DNA of 51,364 nucleotides from a virus (IMGVR_UViG_3300037153_000387:1-51364); one strand, 5' to 3'. Positions 5,931 through 13,273 are shown, counted from the stretch's first letter. Notes: generated by a model from the letters alone, not told the origin. Made by a program: numbers and translations.

Positions 5931-6121
5931 AACACGATTTTTGGTCGTGTGAGTGTCCGGAGTGTGAGACGCACCGGACTCGGATGGAACTTCGATATCT
6001 CAGTGAAAGGTGGTTACTGTATGACGATACGCGAACTGATCCGACAGCTCGAACAACTCGAAAGGCTCATCCAGAGCAAAACGAAGTACGAACCCCACGT
6101 CTTCGTAAAGATGGACGATGA
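5927..6121 (+). CDS. Possible small Cys protein
   Basis: 64 residues. It starts in ATGA overlap with the previous gene and opens with SCECPECETH, a plausible zinc knuckle. From 6021 it is overlapped in another frame by the better supported TVKEL-family gene, and there its composition becomes Thr/Arg-rich like a shadow frame. Either a real gene with a long overlap or a chance extension; uncertain. Confidence 0.35.
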   Translation: MKHDFWSCECPECETHRTRMELRYLSERWLLYDDTRTDPTARTTRKAHPEQNEVRTPRLRKDGR

Positions 6122-6194
6122 CACGAGCTTCGCTGTCACGTCCATCGTCCCGGACGAGAACTACGACGTTCTCATCCGCACCGACTACGACTGA
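6021..6194 (+). CDS. TVKEL-family small protein
   Basis: 57 residues from ATG 6021. It opens MTIRELIRQLEQLERL, then HVFVKMDDDTSFAVTSI and YDVLIRT strands, the helix-then-beta pattern of the genes at 5083, 6251 and 30373. An upstream GTG at 5949 is in frame, but the extra residues look unlike the family, so the inner start is chosen. AAAGGTGG lies about 9 bases upstream. Confidence 0.7.
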   Translation: MTIRELIRQLEQLERLIQSKTKYEPHVFVKMDDDTSFAVTSIVPDENYDVLIRTDYD

Positions 6195-6205
6195 TGAACA
6201 AGGTC

Positions 6206-6223
6206 GGCCCTTTGCGGAGGGCC
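6206..6223 (+). terminator. Short GC hairpin
   Basis: GGCCCT (6206-6211), loop TTGCGG, AGGGCC (6218-6223), followed by GTCTTGG. GGGCCGTCTTGG also follows the 4915 hairpin (near 4955). No U tract, so termination is doubtful. Confidence 0.35.
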
Positions 6224-6250
6224 GTCTTGGTTTATCGATCGGAGGTTAAA

Positions 6251-6409
6251 ATGACGGTGAAAGAATTGATAGAATTGCTTCTCCGAGTTCCAGAGAGCTT
6301 TGAAGTACTCATCTATCGAGGCGGAGCATATAGTTCCGTCGAGGGTGTCGAAGTAAATGAAGACACTCGTGAAGTTTTCGTTTCCAACGAGAAGGATGAA
6401 CTGCGATGA
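6251..6409 (+). CDS. TVKEL-family small protein
   Basis: 52 residues from ATG 6251, GGAGG 5 bases upstream. MTVKELIELL is identical at eight of ten residues to the N-terminal helix of the 5083 product, followed by strands (FEVLIYRG, EGVEVNED, EVFVS). ATGA overlap with the kinase gene that follows. Confidence 0.78.
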   Translation: MTVKELIELLLRVPESFEVLIYRGGAYSSVEGVEVNEDTREVFVSNEKDELR

Positions 6410-6831
6410 AAAGGCTGGTTATTATCCGGGGACTGCCCGGATCCGGAAAGACCACCGAAGCCCTCAAGCACGTAAAGGCAGCGGTAGATCTTGATCTATC
6501 GGTGGCCCACAACGAGGCCGACGACTACTTCATGGAAGGTCTGACCTACAGATTCGACCCGCGACTCCTAGGTCGCGCCCACAACCGCTGCCTCACGATG
6601 ACTATCGAAGAGATGGGTAGAGGCACGAACTTGGTGATCGTGTCGAACACATTCAGCGAGTATTGGGAAATGGCTCCGTATCGTCGAGCGGCAGAGGCTA
6701 TTGGGTACGAGCAGCGCATTATAACTCTGTTCGACGCCGGATTCAGCGACGAGCAACTCGTCGAACGAGCAAAGGGACACCAGGTGCCCCTGGAGAGTAT
6801 CCAAGCCATGAGGGCTCGGTGGGAGGAATGA
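6406..6831 (+). CDS. P-loop kinase, N4BP2/polynucleotide-kinase type
   Basis: 141 residues. Walker A GLPGSGKTT at 9-17 follows the first strand. EADDYFMEG (about 37-45), then the YRFDPRLLGRAH segment and VIVSNTFSEYWEM (about 76-88), match the order seen in N4BP2-like members of the AAA_33 kinase group, which phosphorylate nucleic-acid ends or small substrates. Substrate is not predictable here. It is coupled to the genes on both sides and lies far from the second kinase cluster at 24802. Confidence 0.75.
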   Translation: MKRLVIIRGLPGSGKTTEALKHVKAAVDLDLSVAHNEADDYFMEGLTYRFDPRLLGRAHNRCLTMTIEEMGRGTNLVIVSNTFSEYWEMAPYRRAAEAIGYEQRIITLFDAGFSDEQLVERAKGHQVPLESIQAMRARWEE

Positions 6832-7112
6832 TGAAAAAAGAGTGGACAGTCCGCGTCATCAACTACATCGGGGAAGAGAAGAGGGTCCCCAACAACACGC
6901 TTCCCGGTGTCTGGGTCGAGCAGCTCCGCTACATGAGCCTCGTTTCAGTTCTCGCTAAGAACGAACTCGTCGGGAGCTCGTCACAATACGACGACTACGA
7001 GGTGTTGGAGTTCTACGCTCCGCCGAAGGTCGACACGAAAATCTGGGCGGAGCAGAATGCCGACCGAATGAAGAGCTTCGGCATCAACGCCGTCGCCGCG
7101 CCGAAGTGGTAA
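6831..7112 (+). CDS. Hypothetical protein
   Basis: 93 residues. ATG 6831 is preferred over the adjacent ATG 6828 because GGGAGG at 6821-6826 is then 4 bases away. It has several strands (WTVRVINYI, VLEFYAP) and no Cys. It overlaps the kinase stop. Unknown family. Confidence 0.7.
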   Translation: MKKEWTVRVINYIGEEKRVPNNTLPGVWVEQLRYMSLVSVLAKNELVGSSSQYDDYEVLEFYAPPKVDTKIWAEQNADRMKSFGINAVAAPKW

Positions 7113-7114
7113 AT

Positions 7115-8005
7115 ATGCACTTCGCATCAGAAGCACTCGAAAAGAAGGTCCAGGCACGCCTGGACCTTCAACGACTCACTTCGAGTCCAGTAATCCAAAG
7201 CCTCATCCGCTCTGACGAGTTGAAGCAATGGCAGACCGACATGATCTGTCTGGCTCAAGCTCAACCCTACTACTTCTCGGCGCGCTGCACGGACCTGATT
7301 GTTCAGGCTATGCAAGACTTCAATCTCGCTGAGATTGACGCGTCGAGACACATGGTCTATACGGATACCGGCTTCTGCTGGTTCGGTGAGAAGGCGCCCT
7401 TCGAACTGGAGAGCTTCCCGGAGAAAGAGCGGTTTCCGGTGAAAGCTATCTCATGGTATGTCTTCTCTATGAGGAGCATTCCATACATTGGGATGACGGC
7501 CTTCGCGCACAACCCACTCGGCGAAGTGATGCCGACCATCTGGAGTTGCACCGATCTTGGCAACAAGATGAACTCCCAGATAGACGGTCCACGACTCTCG
7601 TTCAAAGGCTTCTTTGACGAGCGCACCAACTGGGAAATCGACCAGATGAAGAAGTTCGTCTGCGCGTCGGGAACATTCATGCGCCAAAAGCTGATGGCTG
7701 TGGAACGAGTTCCACTCGAACGGCACGCGCGGAAGCGTCTGGCCAAACTCGGCAATCCGAAGGAACAGGACCACGTGTCTGTCGTTTCGCTGCGAAGGTC
7801 CGCGTCCAAGGAAAAATCGCATCAGACTGACGTCCAGTCCTCGAGGGAGTTTGCGTGGCAGTGGACGGTCCGCGGTCACGTCCGACAGCAGTTCTACGCT
7901 ACGCTCAACGAGCATCTTCCGGTCTACATCCACCCGTATCTGAAGGGTCCGGAAGACAAGCCGCTGAAGCCTAGGTCGACGCCGATCTATTCAGTTTCTA
8001 AGTGA
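7115..8005 (+). CDS. Hypothetical protein, C-terminal WTVRGHVRQQ motif
   Basis: 296 residues from ATG 7115; GTG 7106 is an in-frame alternative and neither has a clear Shine-Dalgarno. The body is mixed alpha/beta with conserved-looking WYVFSMRSIPYIG and FDERTNWEID pieces. The C-terminal 50 residues read WTVRGHVRQQFYA, then VYIHPYLKGPEDKPL. I recall a similar VRGHwR...WI.P..KGP.d.PL ending in uncharacterised phage and actinobacterial proteins, so it may be a widespread DUF; no activity can be assigned. Confidence 0.75.
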   Translation: MHFASEALEKKVQARLDLQRLTSSPVIQSLIRSDELKQWQTDMICLAQAQPYYFSARCTDLIVQAMQDFNLAEIDASRHMVYTDTGFCWFGEKAPFELESFPEKERFPVKAISWYVFSMRSIPYIGMTAFAHNPLGEVMPTIWSCTDLGNKMNSQIDGPRLSFKGFFDERTNWEIDQMKKFVCASGTFMRQKLMAVERVPLERHARKRLAKLGNPKEQDHVSVVSLRRSASKEKSHQTDVQSSREFAWQWTVRGHVRQQFYATLNEHLPVYIHPYLKGPEDKPLKPRSTPIYSVSK

Positions 8006-8011
8006 GGTGCC

Positions 8012-8428
8012 ATGAAAACACATGACGGATTGCTCTGGAAGGATCGAACCTCAGAGCAATGGAAGGCTCTGCCCATATTCCAATGCGATTGTGGGCAGAA
8101 GTTCTATCAGCAGTGTCTTGGAATTGTCGACTGCGATGATTGCATCTCTGCCGATAAGGCCACCTACACGACCTGGTCCGAGTATTACTGGGTCACACGA
8201 GGGGAACGGGACTACGAGTGGATCTGGTCCGTCAAGCAGATGGAAAAGCTGCTCGGACGCTCGTGTTCCGAGGAATACCTCGACAACTGCACGGGAAACA
8301 TCGACACGTGTCAGAACGACGAGTGCATGATTTGTTCAATCAAGGACTGTCCTGAAGATGATGCACTCCATTACCATCACGACGGATGTCCGTCGTGTTA
8401 CGAAAAGGAGCAAGGAGCCAGTGAGTAA
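8012..8428 (+). CDS. Cys-rich Zn-binding protein
   Basis: 138 residues with about 17 Cys. CDCGQKFYQQC (25-35) and CDDC (about 41-44) form one likely zinc site; CTGNIDTCQNDECMIC (about 92-107) and CPSCYEK near the end suggest more. Central W/Y-rich helices separate the clusters. It overlaps the following gene by 8 bases. Function unknown. Confidence 0.72.
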   Translation: MKTHDGLLWKDRTSEQWKALPIFQCDCGQKFYQQCLGIVDCDDCISADKATYTTWSEYYWVTRGERDYEWIWSVKQMEKLLGRSCSEEYLDNCTGNIDTCQNDECMICSIKDCPEDDALHYHHDGCPSCYEKEQGASE

Positions 8429-8627
8429 TCTCAAAAGGGCGGCTCTAGAAAGAGCCGCCGACCATCTGTCAGAGGCCATCGAGGAGCTAATCCTCGCAGA
8501 GCAAGAAAACAGAACCAGCGGCCCAGATATCGTGGCTGCGATCCAGAACTGTGGAATGTATGTTCTGACAGTTCAGAGGATTCTCAAGGATCTTCTGAAA
8601 GGAAACGATGAAGAGCGAAGTCACTGA
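8421..8627 (+). CDS. Small helical protein
   Basis: 68 residues from GTG 8421, which overlaps the end of the previous gene; AAGGAG at 8412-8417 is close, AAAAGGAG at 8403-8410 better spaced. Mostly helix (AALERAADHLSEAIEELILAE, quoted as its first 20: AALERAADHLSEAIEELILA). Unknown function. Confidence 0.65.
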   Translation: MSNLKRAALERAADHLSEAIEELILAEQENRTSGPDIVAAIQNCGMYVLTVQRILKDLLKGNDEERSH

Positions 8628-8796
8628 GTTCATCTGTGAGTCCGGCCACAAGCTGCGGAAGTATCCGATGCAGGAAGGTCCGGGCTTCATGCTTCTTTGT
8701 CCGATCTGCGATTCCGAAGAAGTGCGTGGCTGGGTTCGCGCCCAAGCTGCGTGGGAGGCCAAACAGTGGAGCTCAAAGTTCTTTATCAAAAAATGA
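8608..8796 (+). CDS. Zn-ribbon-like small protein
   Basis: 62 residues. FICESGHKLRKYP then LLCPICDSEEVRGW place a Cys-His pair and a CxxC as in a short zinc ribbon. AAAGGA is about 5 bases before ATG 8608. Overlaps both neighbours. Function unknown. Confidence 0.7.
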   Translation: MKSEVTEFICESGHKLRKYPMQEGPGFMLLCPICDSEEVRGWVRAQAAWEAKQWSSKFFIKK

Positions 8797-9125
8797 GCGA
8801 ACTGACGGAACCCGAGTGCCGCAAGTGCCGGGTTCCACAGTCGTGCTGCGATGAATTCTACTGCAATCTCGCGGCTGCGCACGCACTCGAGGAAGGAGTC
8901 GTCCTGGAAAAAACGGGACATCCGAAGTTGCCGTTCATGGGTCCGGAGGGATGTATTGTTCCTCCGCACCTGCGACCGCTCTGCACGCTCCACGTCTGCT
9001 CGATTCAGGCATACGGATGTAAGCCTGACGACGCAGAGTTCACGAAGCAATACTTCAATCTGCGAGACATGATTGAAGATCTCGAACTACGACGACACTA
9101 CAAGGAGGATACGGATGCCAGCTAA
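8793..9125 (+). CDS. Cys-cluster protein, YkgJ-like pattern
   Basis: 110 residues from ATG 8793 (ATGA overlap). An in-frame GTG at 8766 with GGGAGG 8 bases upstream would add 9 residues and cannot be excluded. CRKCRVPQSCCDEFYC (9-24), then EGCIVPPHLRPLCTLHVC, resembles the CxxC...CC / C...RP..C order of putative zinc/iron-chelating YkgJ-type proteins. The metal and role are not known. Confidence 0.6.
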   Translation: MSELTEPECRKCRVPQSCCDEFYCNLAAAHALEEGVVLEKTGHPKLPFMGPEGCIVPPHLRPLCTLHVCSIQAYGCKPDDAEFTKQYFNLRDMIEDLELRRHYKEDTDAS

Positions 9126-9246
9126 GAAGATCTACGTCACCGAAAAGATGCTGAACAACCGGAAAAGAATTTCCTGGTTGTTGCATCACGGCTACATTCT
9201 GCAACTTCAACCGAAGGTGGCAGAATCTCGTTTCGACCGCCGATGA
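9115..9246 (+). CDS. Small basic protein
   Basis: 43 residues starting at ATG 9115; AAGGAGG at 9102-9108 is 6 bases upstream, an excellent site. Basic (many Lys/Arg), with a hydrophobic SWLLHHGYILQLQP stretch. It overlaps the next ATG (ATGA). Unknown function. Confidence 0.6.
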   Translation: MPAKKIYVTEKMLNNRKRISWLLHHGYILQLQPKVAESRFDRR

Positions 9247-9416
9247 AAGAACTAGTCTTCGAGATCTACGATAACGGTGCCTGCGAGGGCATCGGCTGGA
9301 CCGTGAGCGATGGGTTCGAAGAAGGACTGACGTGGATCGAGATTCTTGAGCTTGTCGAAGACAAGCATCTCGACAAGCGGTTCACGTGGACCATCTATTT
9401 CGAGGAACCCGCGTAG
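9243..9416 (+). CDS. Small acidic alpha/beta protein
   Basis: 57 residues. MKELVFEIYDNGACEGIGW, then EGLTWIEILELVEDK and FTWTIYFEEPA suggest a beta-alpha-beta mini-fold, acidic overall. Last gene before a strong terminator at 9430. Unknown function. Confidence 0.65.
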   Translation: MKELVFEIYDNGACEGIGWTVSDGFEEGLTWIEILELVEDKHLDKRFTWTIYFEEPA

Positions 9417-9429
9417 GGGTTCTTAGGTA

Positions 9430-9493
9430 ATCTGCCCTACTCTGAGGCCGTTTGTGCGACGAACGGCCTCGGGGTAGGCAGATAACATTTTTT
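9430..9493 (+). terminator. Long Rho-independent terminator
   Basis: ATCTGCC (9430-9436) to GGCAGAT (9477-9483) closes a stem of over 20 bp, including GAGGCCGTT/AACGGCCTC, with one bulged C and some G-T pairs, then ATAACA and T6 (9488-9493). It ends the 2274-9416 gene block before the promoter at 9514. Confidence 0.85.
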
Positions 9494-9513
9494 GACACTT
9501 CGGCGTTATCTGC

Positions 9514-9543
9514 TTGCATCGAGTTGTTATTTTGTGCTAGACT
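9514..9543 (+). promoter_or_regulatory. Promoter of paralogue B gene
   Basis: -35 TTGCAT (9514-9519), 18-base spacer, -10 TAGACT (9538-9543) followed by GTAGTCG. The TTGC plus TGTGC-TAnACT-GTA-TCG arrangement closely matches the promoter at 16664. Sigma70-type. Confidence 0.7.
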
Positions 9544-9628
9544 GTAGTCGTTGGGTCGGGGTTACGCGGAGGCCGCTTCCGCCGGGAGCGGCACTCGGGC
9601 AATCCAGCCCACAAGGAGAGTAGTTAGT

Positions 9629-10084
9629 ATGAAGAGCATCGTGATCAAGTCGCAGGGAATCAAGTCGGGTTACCAGGCCTTCGGTTCGGCCGATTACCGG
9701 GGAACGATCTACATCCCCAAGGGTTTCTTCAGCGAGGTGCCCGCGGAGATGACGCTCGAGGGCGACTTCGCGGACCCGAAGCCGGAAGCGGTTCGTGGCC
9801 CGAAGGATCCCGCAAAGGCTCAGGCAGCGGCGGCCAAGGCCCAGGAGACGGCGAGCAAGGCGCAGGCTCGCGCCGACAAGCTCAAGGAGCAGGTCGAGCG
9901 CATCAAGGCCAAGATGGCGGCGGCAGGTCAGGGCGAGGTAGTTCCGGTCACGCCGACGGAGCAGCAGACGATGGCGGCCACGGAGTCGGCGACTCCGGCA
10001 GGCGAGCCGGTCGTCCCGGCGACGCCGACCACGACGGCCGAGGCCAAGGCCAAGGGCGGACGTCGTCAGCCGACCGCGGTCTAG
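9629..10084 (+). CDS. Paralogue B of the RG-[ST]-[VI]-Y family
   Basis: 151 residues from ATG 9629, AAGGAG 11-16 bases upstream. The N-terminal 45 residues hold the shared core: GIKSGYQAFGS, then DYRGTIYIPKGFF. An Ala/Lys/Glu-rich helix with near-heptad repeats follows (about 55-105, likely coiled coil), then a Thr/Pro/Ala-rich flexible tail ending in basic GGRRQPTAV. It is a single-gene transcription unit, with its own promoter (9514) and terminator (10097). GC-rich codon choice suggests strong expression. Function unknown; abundance and the coiled coil suggest a structural or DNA-coating role. Confidence 0.82.
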   Translation: MKSIVIKSQGIKSGYQAFGSADYRGTIYIPKGFFSEVPAEMTLEGDFADPKPEAVRGPKDPAKAQAAAAKAQETASKAQARADKLKEQVERIKAKMAAAGQGEVVPVTPTEQQTMAATESATPAGEPVVPATPTTTAEAKAKGGRRQPTAV

Positions 10085-10096
10085 TTCAAAGAGATT

Positions 10097-10129
10097 GGGG
10101 GAGCCAACGAGGCTCCCCTTTTCTTTTTC
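10097..10129 (+). terminator. Rho-independent terminator
   Basis: GGGGGAGCC, loop AACGA, GGCTCCCC (10111-10118), then TTTTCTTTTTC. Textbook form, ending the paralogue B unit. Confidence 0.9.
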
Positions 10130-10135
10130 TAGGTC

Positions 10136-10351
10136 ATGCCGACCTCACTCGAGTCCTATTTCCTACGAGTGGCCACACTCGAGGGACCCGGTGCAGCCCT
10201 CACGGAATTTCGACAAATCCAAGAAGCGTTGAGAGTCTTTGTGAGAGAAGGCTCTGAAAAAGAGGCTGGGATTGCGCTGATGCTATTGGCGCAAATCTCT
10301 ACGACAGAAACCAAAATCTTAATGATGATGGAGAAACCGCATGGCATTTAA
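10136..10351 (+). CDS. Small helical protein
   Basis: 71 residues, predominantly helical (ALTEFRQIQEALRVFVREG). The ATG comes 7 bases after the terminator U tract and has only a weak AGGT upstream. It overlaps the next gene by 11 bases. Unknown function; read-through of the terminator or an unrecognised promoter must supply its transcript. Confidence 0.6.
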   Translation: MPTSLESYFLRVATLEGPGAALTEFRQIQEALRVFVREGSEKEAGIALMLLAQISTTETKILMMMEKPHGI

Positions 10352-10736
10352 GCTCTCCAAGGGCGACTTGGAAAAGAAGAAGTCCATTCGTGAAGAGCTT
10401 CAGCGTGCTTACGAGCACATGCGTAAGACGATCAATGACGCGAACGTGATCATCGCCGACGCGGTCAGCGAAACGAACGCGTCCATCCGCGAATACAGCG
10501 CGGCAGTCGAGGAAGCGAAGGCGTTCTGCAAGGAAGTGGCCGAGGAGTGGCAGGGCGACTTCGACGACAGGAGCGAGAAGTGGCAGGAAGGTGAGGCGGG
10601 TGAAGCCGTTAGCCAGGCCATTTCGGACTGGGAAGGTTTTGATCCGGACGAAGTCGAAGAAGTCGAGTTCGACGGTTTCGACACTCCCGACCCCTACCAC
10701 GAGGATTTCGAGGAACTTCCGGAAGGCACCGAGTAG
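10341..10736 (+). CDS. Coiled-coil acidic protein
   Basis: 131 residues. Residues 5-85 form a long charged helix (coiled-coil-like). The C-terminal third is very acidic (DPDEVEEVEFDGFD). The charge pattern resembles DNA-mimic or scaffold-like proteins, but no family is recognised. Followed by a terminator. Confidence 0.72.
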   Translation: MAFKLSKGDLEKKKSIREELQRAYEHMRKTINDANVIIADAVSETNASIREYSAAVEEAKAFCKEVAEEWQGDFDDRSEKWQEGEAGEAVSQAISDWEGFDPDEVEEVEFDGFDTPDPYHEDFEELPEGTE

Positions 10737-10743
10737 CAGAGGT

Positions 10744-10769
10744 GGGCCGCCAGCAATGGCGGCCCTTTT
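10744..10769 (+). terminator. Rho-independent terminator
   Basis: GGGCCGCC, loop AGCAAT, GGCGGCCC (10758-10765), TTTTC. The next start codon is only 5 bases further, so it may attenuate the following gene. Confidence 0.8.
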
Positions 10770-10773
10770 CATT

Positions 10774-11088
10774 ATGACAAAATGGGATCTGAGAGTCGGC
10801 GACATGGTAGAGGCTGACGTTCCCTACAATTATCGTATCGAAGGTATCAAAACCAAGGGGCTTCTTCGAGGTTTCATAACTCGAATCGAAGGTGACTGGT
10901 GTTTTGTGAGGCCTTCGGACAAACGACGGTCGATAGCCGTCGAAGTTTTCAAGATCCGCGTGTTAAAGGAAGCTCCACCTGAGATCGTTCAGCGGATGGA
11001 GAAGAAACCGTTCACGCGGCGCCACACCAAGTCTTGGTCAGAAGCTCGCTTCAAGGTTGATCATCCTCATTCTTGGAGGAAATTCTGA
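10774..11088 (+). CDS. Small basic protein, SH3-like N-terminus
   Basis: 104 residues. Strands in the first 60 residues (WDLRVGDMVEADVPYN, GLLRGFITRIEGDWCFVRP) look like a small beta-barrel of SH3 or KOW type; the C-terminus is basic and helical (RRHTKSWSEARFK). No good Shine-Dalgarno before ATG 10774; an inner ATG at 10804 is possible. A nucleic-acid-binding role is inferred from fold and charge only. Confidence 0.6.
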   Translation: MTKWDLRVGDMVEADVPYNYRIEGIKTKGLLRGFITRIEGDWCFVRPSDKRRSIAVEVFKIRVLKEAPPEIVQRMEKKPFTRRHTKSWSEARFKVDHPHSWRKF

Positions 11089-11567
11089 TGAATCAAAATG
11101 AGTTAAAAACTCGCGATGATCTTGAAAAGTATCTTCATGCCAAGCGAGAAGAATTCAAAGGTCAACAGATAAGAGAAGTAAATGACCTGATTGCTCAGTT
11201 CAAAAAAGTCACCACTGAGTTAGCTGATCGTTTAATCGAAGGTCTTACAGAAATCCAGTTCAACCAAATGGCTCATCGTAAGATCTTTTTTGATGAACTG
11301 GAAGCTTTTCGTGATGAGTGGATTAGAAACGTGGACAATCTTACCGAAGATTTCACAATCTATGAAAACGGTTGTCCTAATTTCAAGCACACACCTCAAC
11401 GATATCTTTTTGTCTGCGCGACCAACACTCCATGGATGAATGTGACGGCTCATCAGATTGTGCAATATTCAATCCGAAGCGGTGTATCAAGAGCAGATTT
11501 AGAAAGGATATGTCGAGAACGAGGCTATAAACTCGATACCGACATGCGACGCGATGAACTGATGTAG
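11088..11567 (+). CDS. Hypothetical helical protein
   Basis: 159 residues from ATG 11088; GGAGG (11075-11079) lies 8 bases upstream and the start overlaps the previous TGA. Residues 1-85 are long helices (DDLEKYLHAKREEFKGQQIR). The C-terminal half is compact, with FVCATNTPWMNV and a short RADLERICRERG helix. More AT-rich than its neighbours. Unknown function. Confidence 0.72.
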   Translation: MNQNELKTRDDLEKYLHAKREEFKGQQIREVNDLIAQFKKVTTELADRLIEGLTEIQFNQMAHRKIFFDELEAFRDEWIRNVDNLTEDFTIYENGCPNFKHTPQRYLFVCATNTPWMNVTAHQIVQYSIRSGVSRADLERICRERGYKLDTDMRRDELM

Positions 11568-11575
11568 GAGGGTCT

Positions 11576-11701
11576 ATGCCATTCAAGAAAGTCGGCAAAA
11601 ACAAGTATCGCTCGCCGAGCGGTAGGACCTTCACGTTGAAACAAGTACGAGCATACTACGCCACGAAAGGATTCAAGCGCAAACCACGAAAGAAGAGGTA
11701 G
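11576..11701 (+). CDS. Highly basic micro-protein
   Basis: 41 residues, about 40% Lys/Arg. AGGAGGG lies just upstream of ATG 11576. MPFKKVGKNKYRSPSGRTFT then KQVRAYYATKGFKRKPRKKR. The SPSGRxFT turn and Lys-rich tail suggest nucleic-acid binding. I believe similar small proteins occur in other phages; no function is known to me. Confidence 0.68.
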   Translation: MPFKKVGKNKYRSPSGRTFTLKQVRAYYATKGFKRKPRKKR

Positions 11702-11703
11702 AA

Positions 11704-11985
11704 ATGGCTCTATTGATCAAACCAGACGGAACAGAGGAAATCGTCAAGTCGAAGGGACGACGATGGACGATTACTGAATGGCAGACACTGATCGGCGGAT
11801 ACGTCGAGAAAATGCCTGGCATCCAGCAGACGGTGCTTTTTGATGAAGACGGTAAGAGAAAACATCTCGACTTCAATCAGAAAGCCACGGAGAGGGTCCT
11901 GCTCCTACTTTCAGGGATGCCCCTTCGATACGTGCCGCAACTCGTCGGCCCGGTTCTCTTTCTCACGCCAGAGGATAAGGTATGA
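11704..11985 (+). CDS. DUF3846-like protein
   Basis: 93 residues. The order ALLIKPDGTEEIV, then ITEWQTLIGGYVEKMPG, then VLFDEDGK, then LDFNQKAT and GPVLFLTPED follows the DUF3846 pattern (phage-associated, uncharacterised): a first strand, a helix with L.GGY.E, a DE.G turn and the N..AT helix. Start set by AGAGGTAGAA just upstream. Function unknown for the family. Confidence 0.7.
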   Translation: MALLIKPDGTEEIVKSKGRRWTITEWQTLIGGYVEKMPGIQQTVLFDEDGKRKHLDFNQKATERVLLLLSGMPLRYVPQLVGPVLFLTPEDKV

Positions 11986-12188
11986 ATGAGAAAGATATCT
12001 ACGCGAGGGCATACAAGGCGGCTCGTGCCGCCGGAATCGAAACTCACCGTGCGAATGCCATCGCCGGAAAGATCCAAGCGGAAATCCATCTCCTTGTCGT
12101 CGTTTCTCTCGAGGAGAAGATTAAGGAGGAGGTCAAGAAAAACATCCCGCCGACGTCGTCAGTCCTTCGCGTAACTACGGGAGAGTGA
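11982..12188 (+). CDS. Small helical protein
   Basis: 68 residues, two or three helices (DIYARAYKAARAAGIETHRA; EKIKEEVKKNI). ATGA overlap with the DUF3846 gene. Unknown function. Confidence 0.65.
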   Translation: MNEKDIYARAYKAARAAGIETHRANAIAGKIQAEIHLLVVVSLEEKIKEEVKKNIPPTSSVLRVTTGE

Positions 12189-12190
12189 AC

Positions 12191-12481
12191 ATGGAAAAGG
12201 TGTTCGAGCATCATTGGAGTCGACAGCTGACTCCTCGCAAAGACGGACAGCCTGACGACATCACGTGGGAGAATCTCGTCATCATGCTTCGGCAGGACGG
12301 ACCCTACATCGGATGGGCGTTCAGAGCGGGCTACGTCGGCACTCCGCAGGCCAACGCCACCTCCTACATGGCGGTGGCGTTGCATGGGGCACTCGAGCGA
12401 ATTCGAGAGCTTCAGGAGCAGTTGGCGTCGGCCAACGCCGCTTACGAGTCCCTCGCCAACAACGGTCTGGAGGAGGTGTAG
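12191..12481 (+). CDS. Hypothetical protein
   Basis: 96 residues from ATG 12191 (GGGAGAG about 6 bases upstream; GTG 12185 is an in-frame alternative). It has an aromatic N-terminal half (DDITWENLVIMLRQDGPYIG) and a C-terminal coiled-coil-like helix (ALERIRELQEQLASANAAYE). Unknown. Confidence 0.7.
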   Translation: MEKVFEHHWSRQLTPRKDGQPDDITWENLVIMLRQDGPYIGWAFRAGYVGTPQANATSYMAVALHGALERIRELQEQLASANAAYESLANNGLEEV

Positions 12482-12558
12482 TCGAAATCTGACCCCTAGG
12501 TCCGAACCTGTTTGAAGACGGCCAGGGAAAATAATCCGCCTAGTCGAGCGTTTTTCAC

Positions 12559-12587
12559 TTGCGTTCGACAGGGTGGAGCGTTATCAT
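12559..12587 (+). promoter_or_regulatory. Promoter of paralogue C gene
   Basis: TTTTTCACTTGC (12551-12562) with -35 TTGCGT (12559-12564), 17-base spacer, -10 TATCAT (12582-12587). Shares the extended upstream box with the promoters at 16664, 24756, 30310 and 34475. Confidence 0.78.
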
Positions 12588-12632
12588 TGTATTCGTTACG
12601 TGGCAAGCACGTCAGTTAAAGGAGAGAATGAA

Positions 12633-12989
12633 ATGGAGCTCAATCTTCGGAAGGTCGACAAGAACGGACTGGCAATCTACGAAATCCCGAATCTTCGTGG
12701 CAGCGTCTACATCACGAAGTCGATGTTGAAGGGCGAACCACCGGCAAAGCTCACGGTCGAGGGCGTCGAGTTCGCGGAGCCGGGGCTGAATGGATCGCGG
12801 GTCTCGATCGACCCCGAGAAGGTCCGCAAGGCCGAGGAAGCGGCAACGAAGGCTCAGGAGCGCGCGACGAAGGCCAAGGAGAAGGCCGAGGCGCTCGCGA
12901 AGCGGGCGTCGGAGATCGTCGGCGGTCAGACCCAGGGCACGGTTCCGGAGTCGGTCGGCGAGGTCAAGGAAGTTCACGCCACCGCGTGA
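12633..12989 (+). CDS. Paralogue C of the RG-[ST]-[VI]-Y family
   Basis: 118 residues from ATG 12633, AAAGGAGAG just upstream. KNGLAIYEI, NLRGSVYITKSMLKG and AKLTVEG align with paralogues A and B over about 35 residues; a Lys/Ala/Glu coiled-coil helix (EAATKAQERATKAKEKAEAL) follows. It too is a single-gene unit between its own promoter and terminator. The tail is shorter than in B. Function unknown. Confidence 0.8.
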   Translation: MELNLRKVDKNGLAIYEIPNLRGSVYITKSMLKGEPPAKLTVEGVEFAEPGLNGSRVSIDPEKVRKAEEAATKAQERATKAKEKAEALAKRASEIVGGQTQGTVPESVGEVKEVHATA

Positions 12990-13002
12990 ATGCTGAGGAA
13001 GA

Positions 13003-13029
13003 GGTCGGCGCAAGCCGACCTTTTTCTTT
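13003..13029 (+). terminator. Rho-independent terminator
   Basis: GGTCGGC, loop GCAA (GNRA), GCCGACC (13014-13020), TTTTTCTTT. Ends the paralogue C unit. Confidence 0.9.
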
Positions 13030-13060
13030 GCCGTGAGTTAACAACTCGGGAAAGGTTCCT

Positions 13061-13273
13061 ATGCAACGTCTTCACTTGAACATCACGGTTGAAGCTGTCG
13101 TGCCGCAATTCATGTTCAAATTGCTCACGCAAGATCCACCGGATCAACGCACCGTGAACGTCTTAGAGAGACTTTTCGCTGAGAAGCTAGTCTCTGCGAC
13201 GAGGCATTCAGGAATCGGTATCAGGATAAAGGATGTGACCATTAACGATGTTTCGCGACGGGAGATGCCTTGA
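13061..13273 (+). CDS. Small hypothetical protein
   Basis: 70 residues. The first strand LHLNITVEAVVP, a helix (RTVNVLERLFAEKLVSA) and a final strand (IGIRIKDVTIND) give a beta-alpha-beta shape. AAAGG lies about 8 bases before the ATG. Overlaps the next start. Unknown. Confidence 0.65.
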   Translation: MQRLHLNITVEAVVPQFMFKLLTQDPPDQRTVNVLERLFAEKLVSATRHSGIGIRIKDVTINDVSRREMP

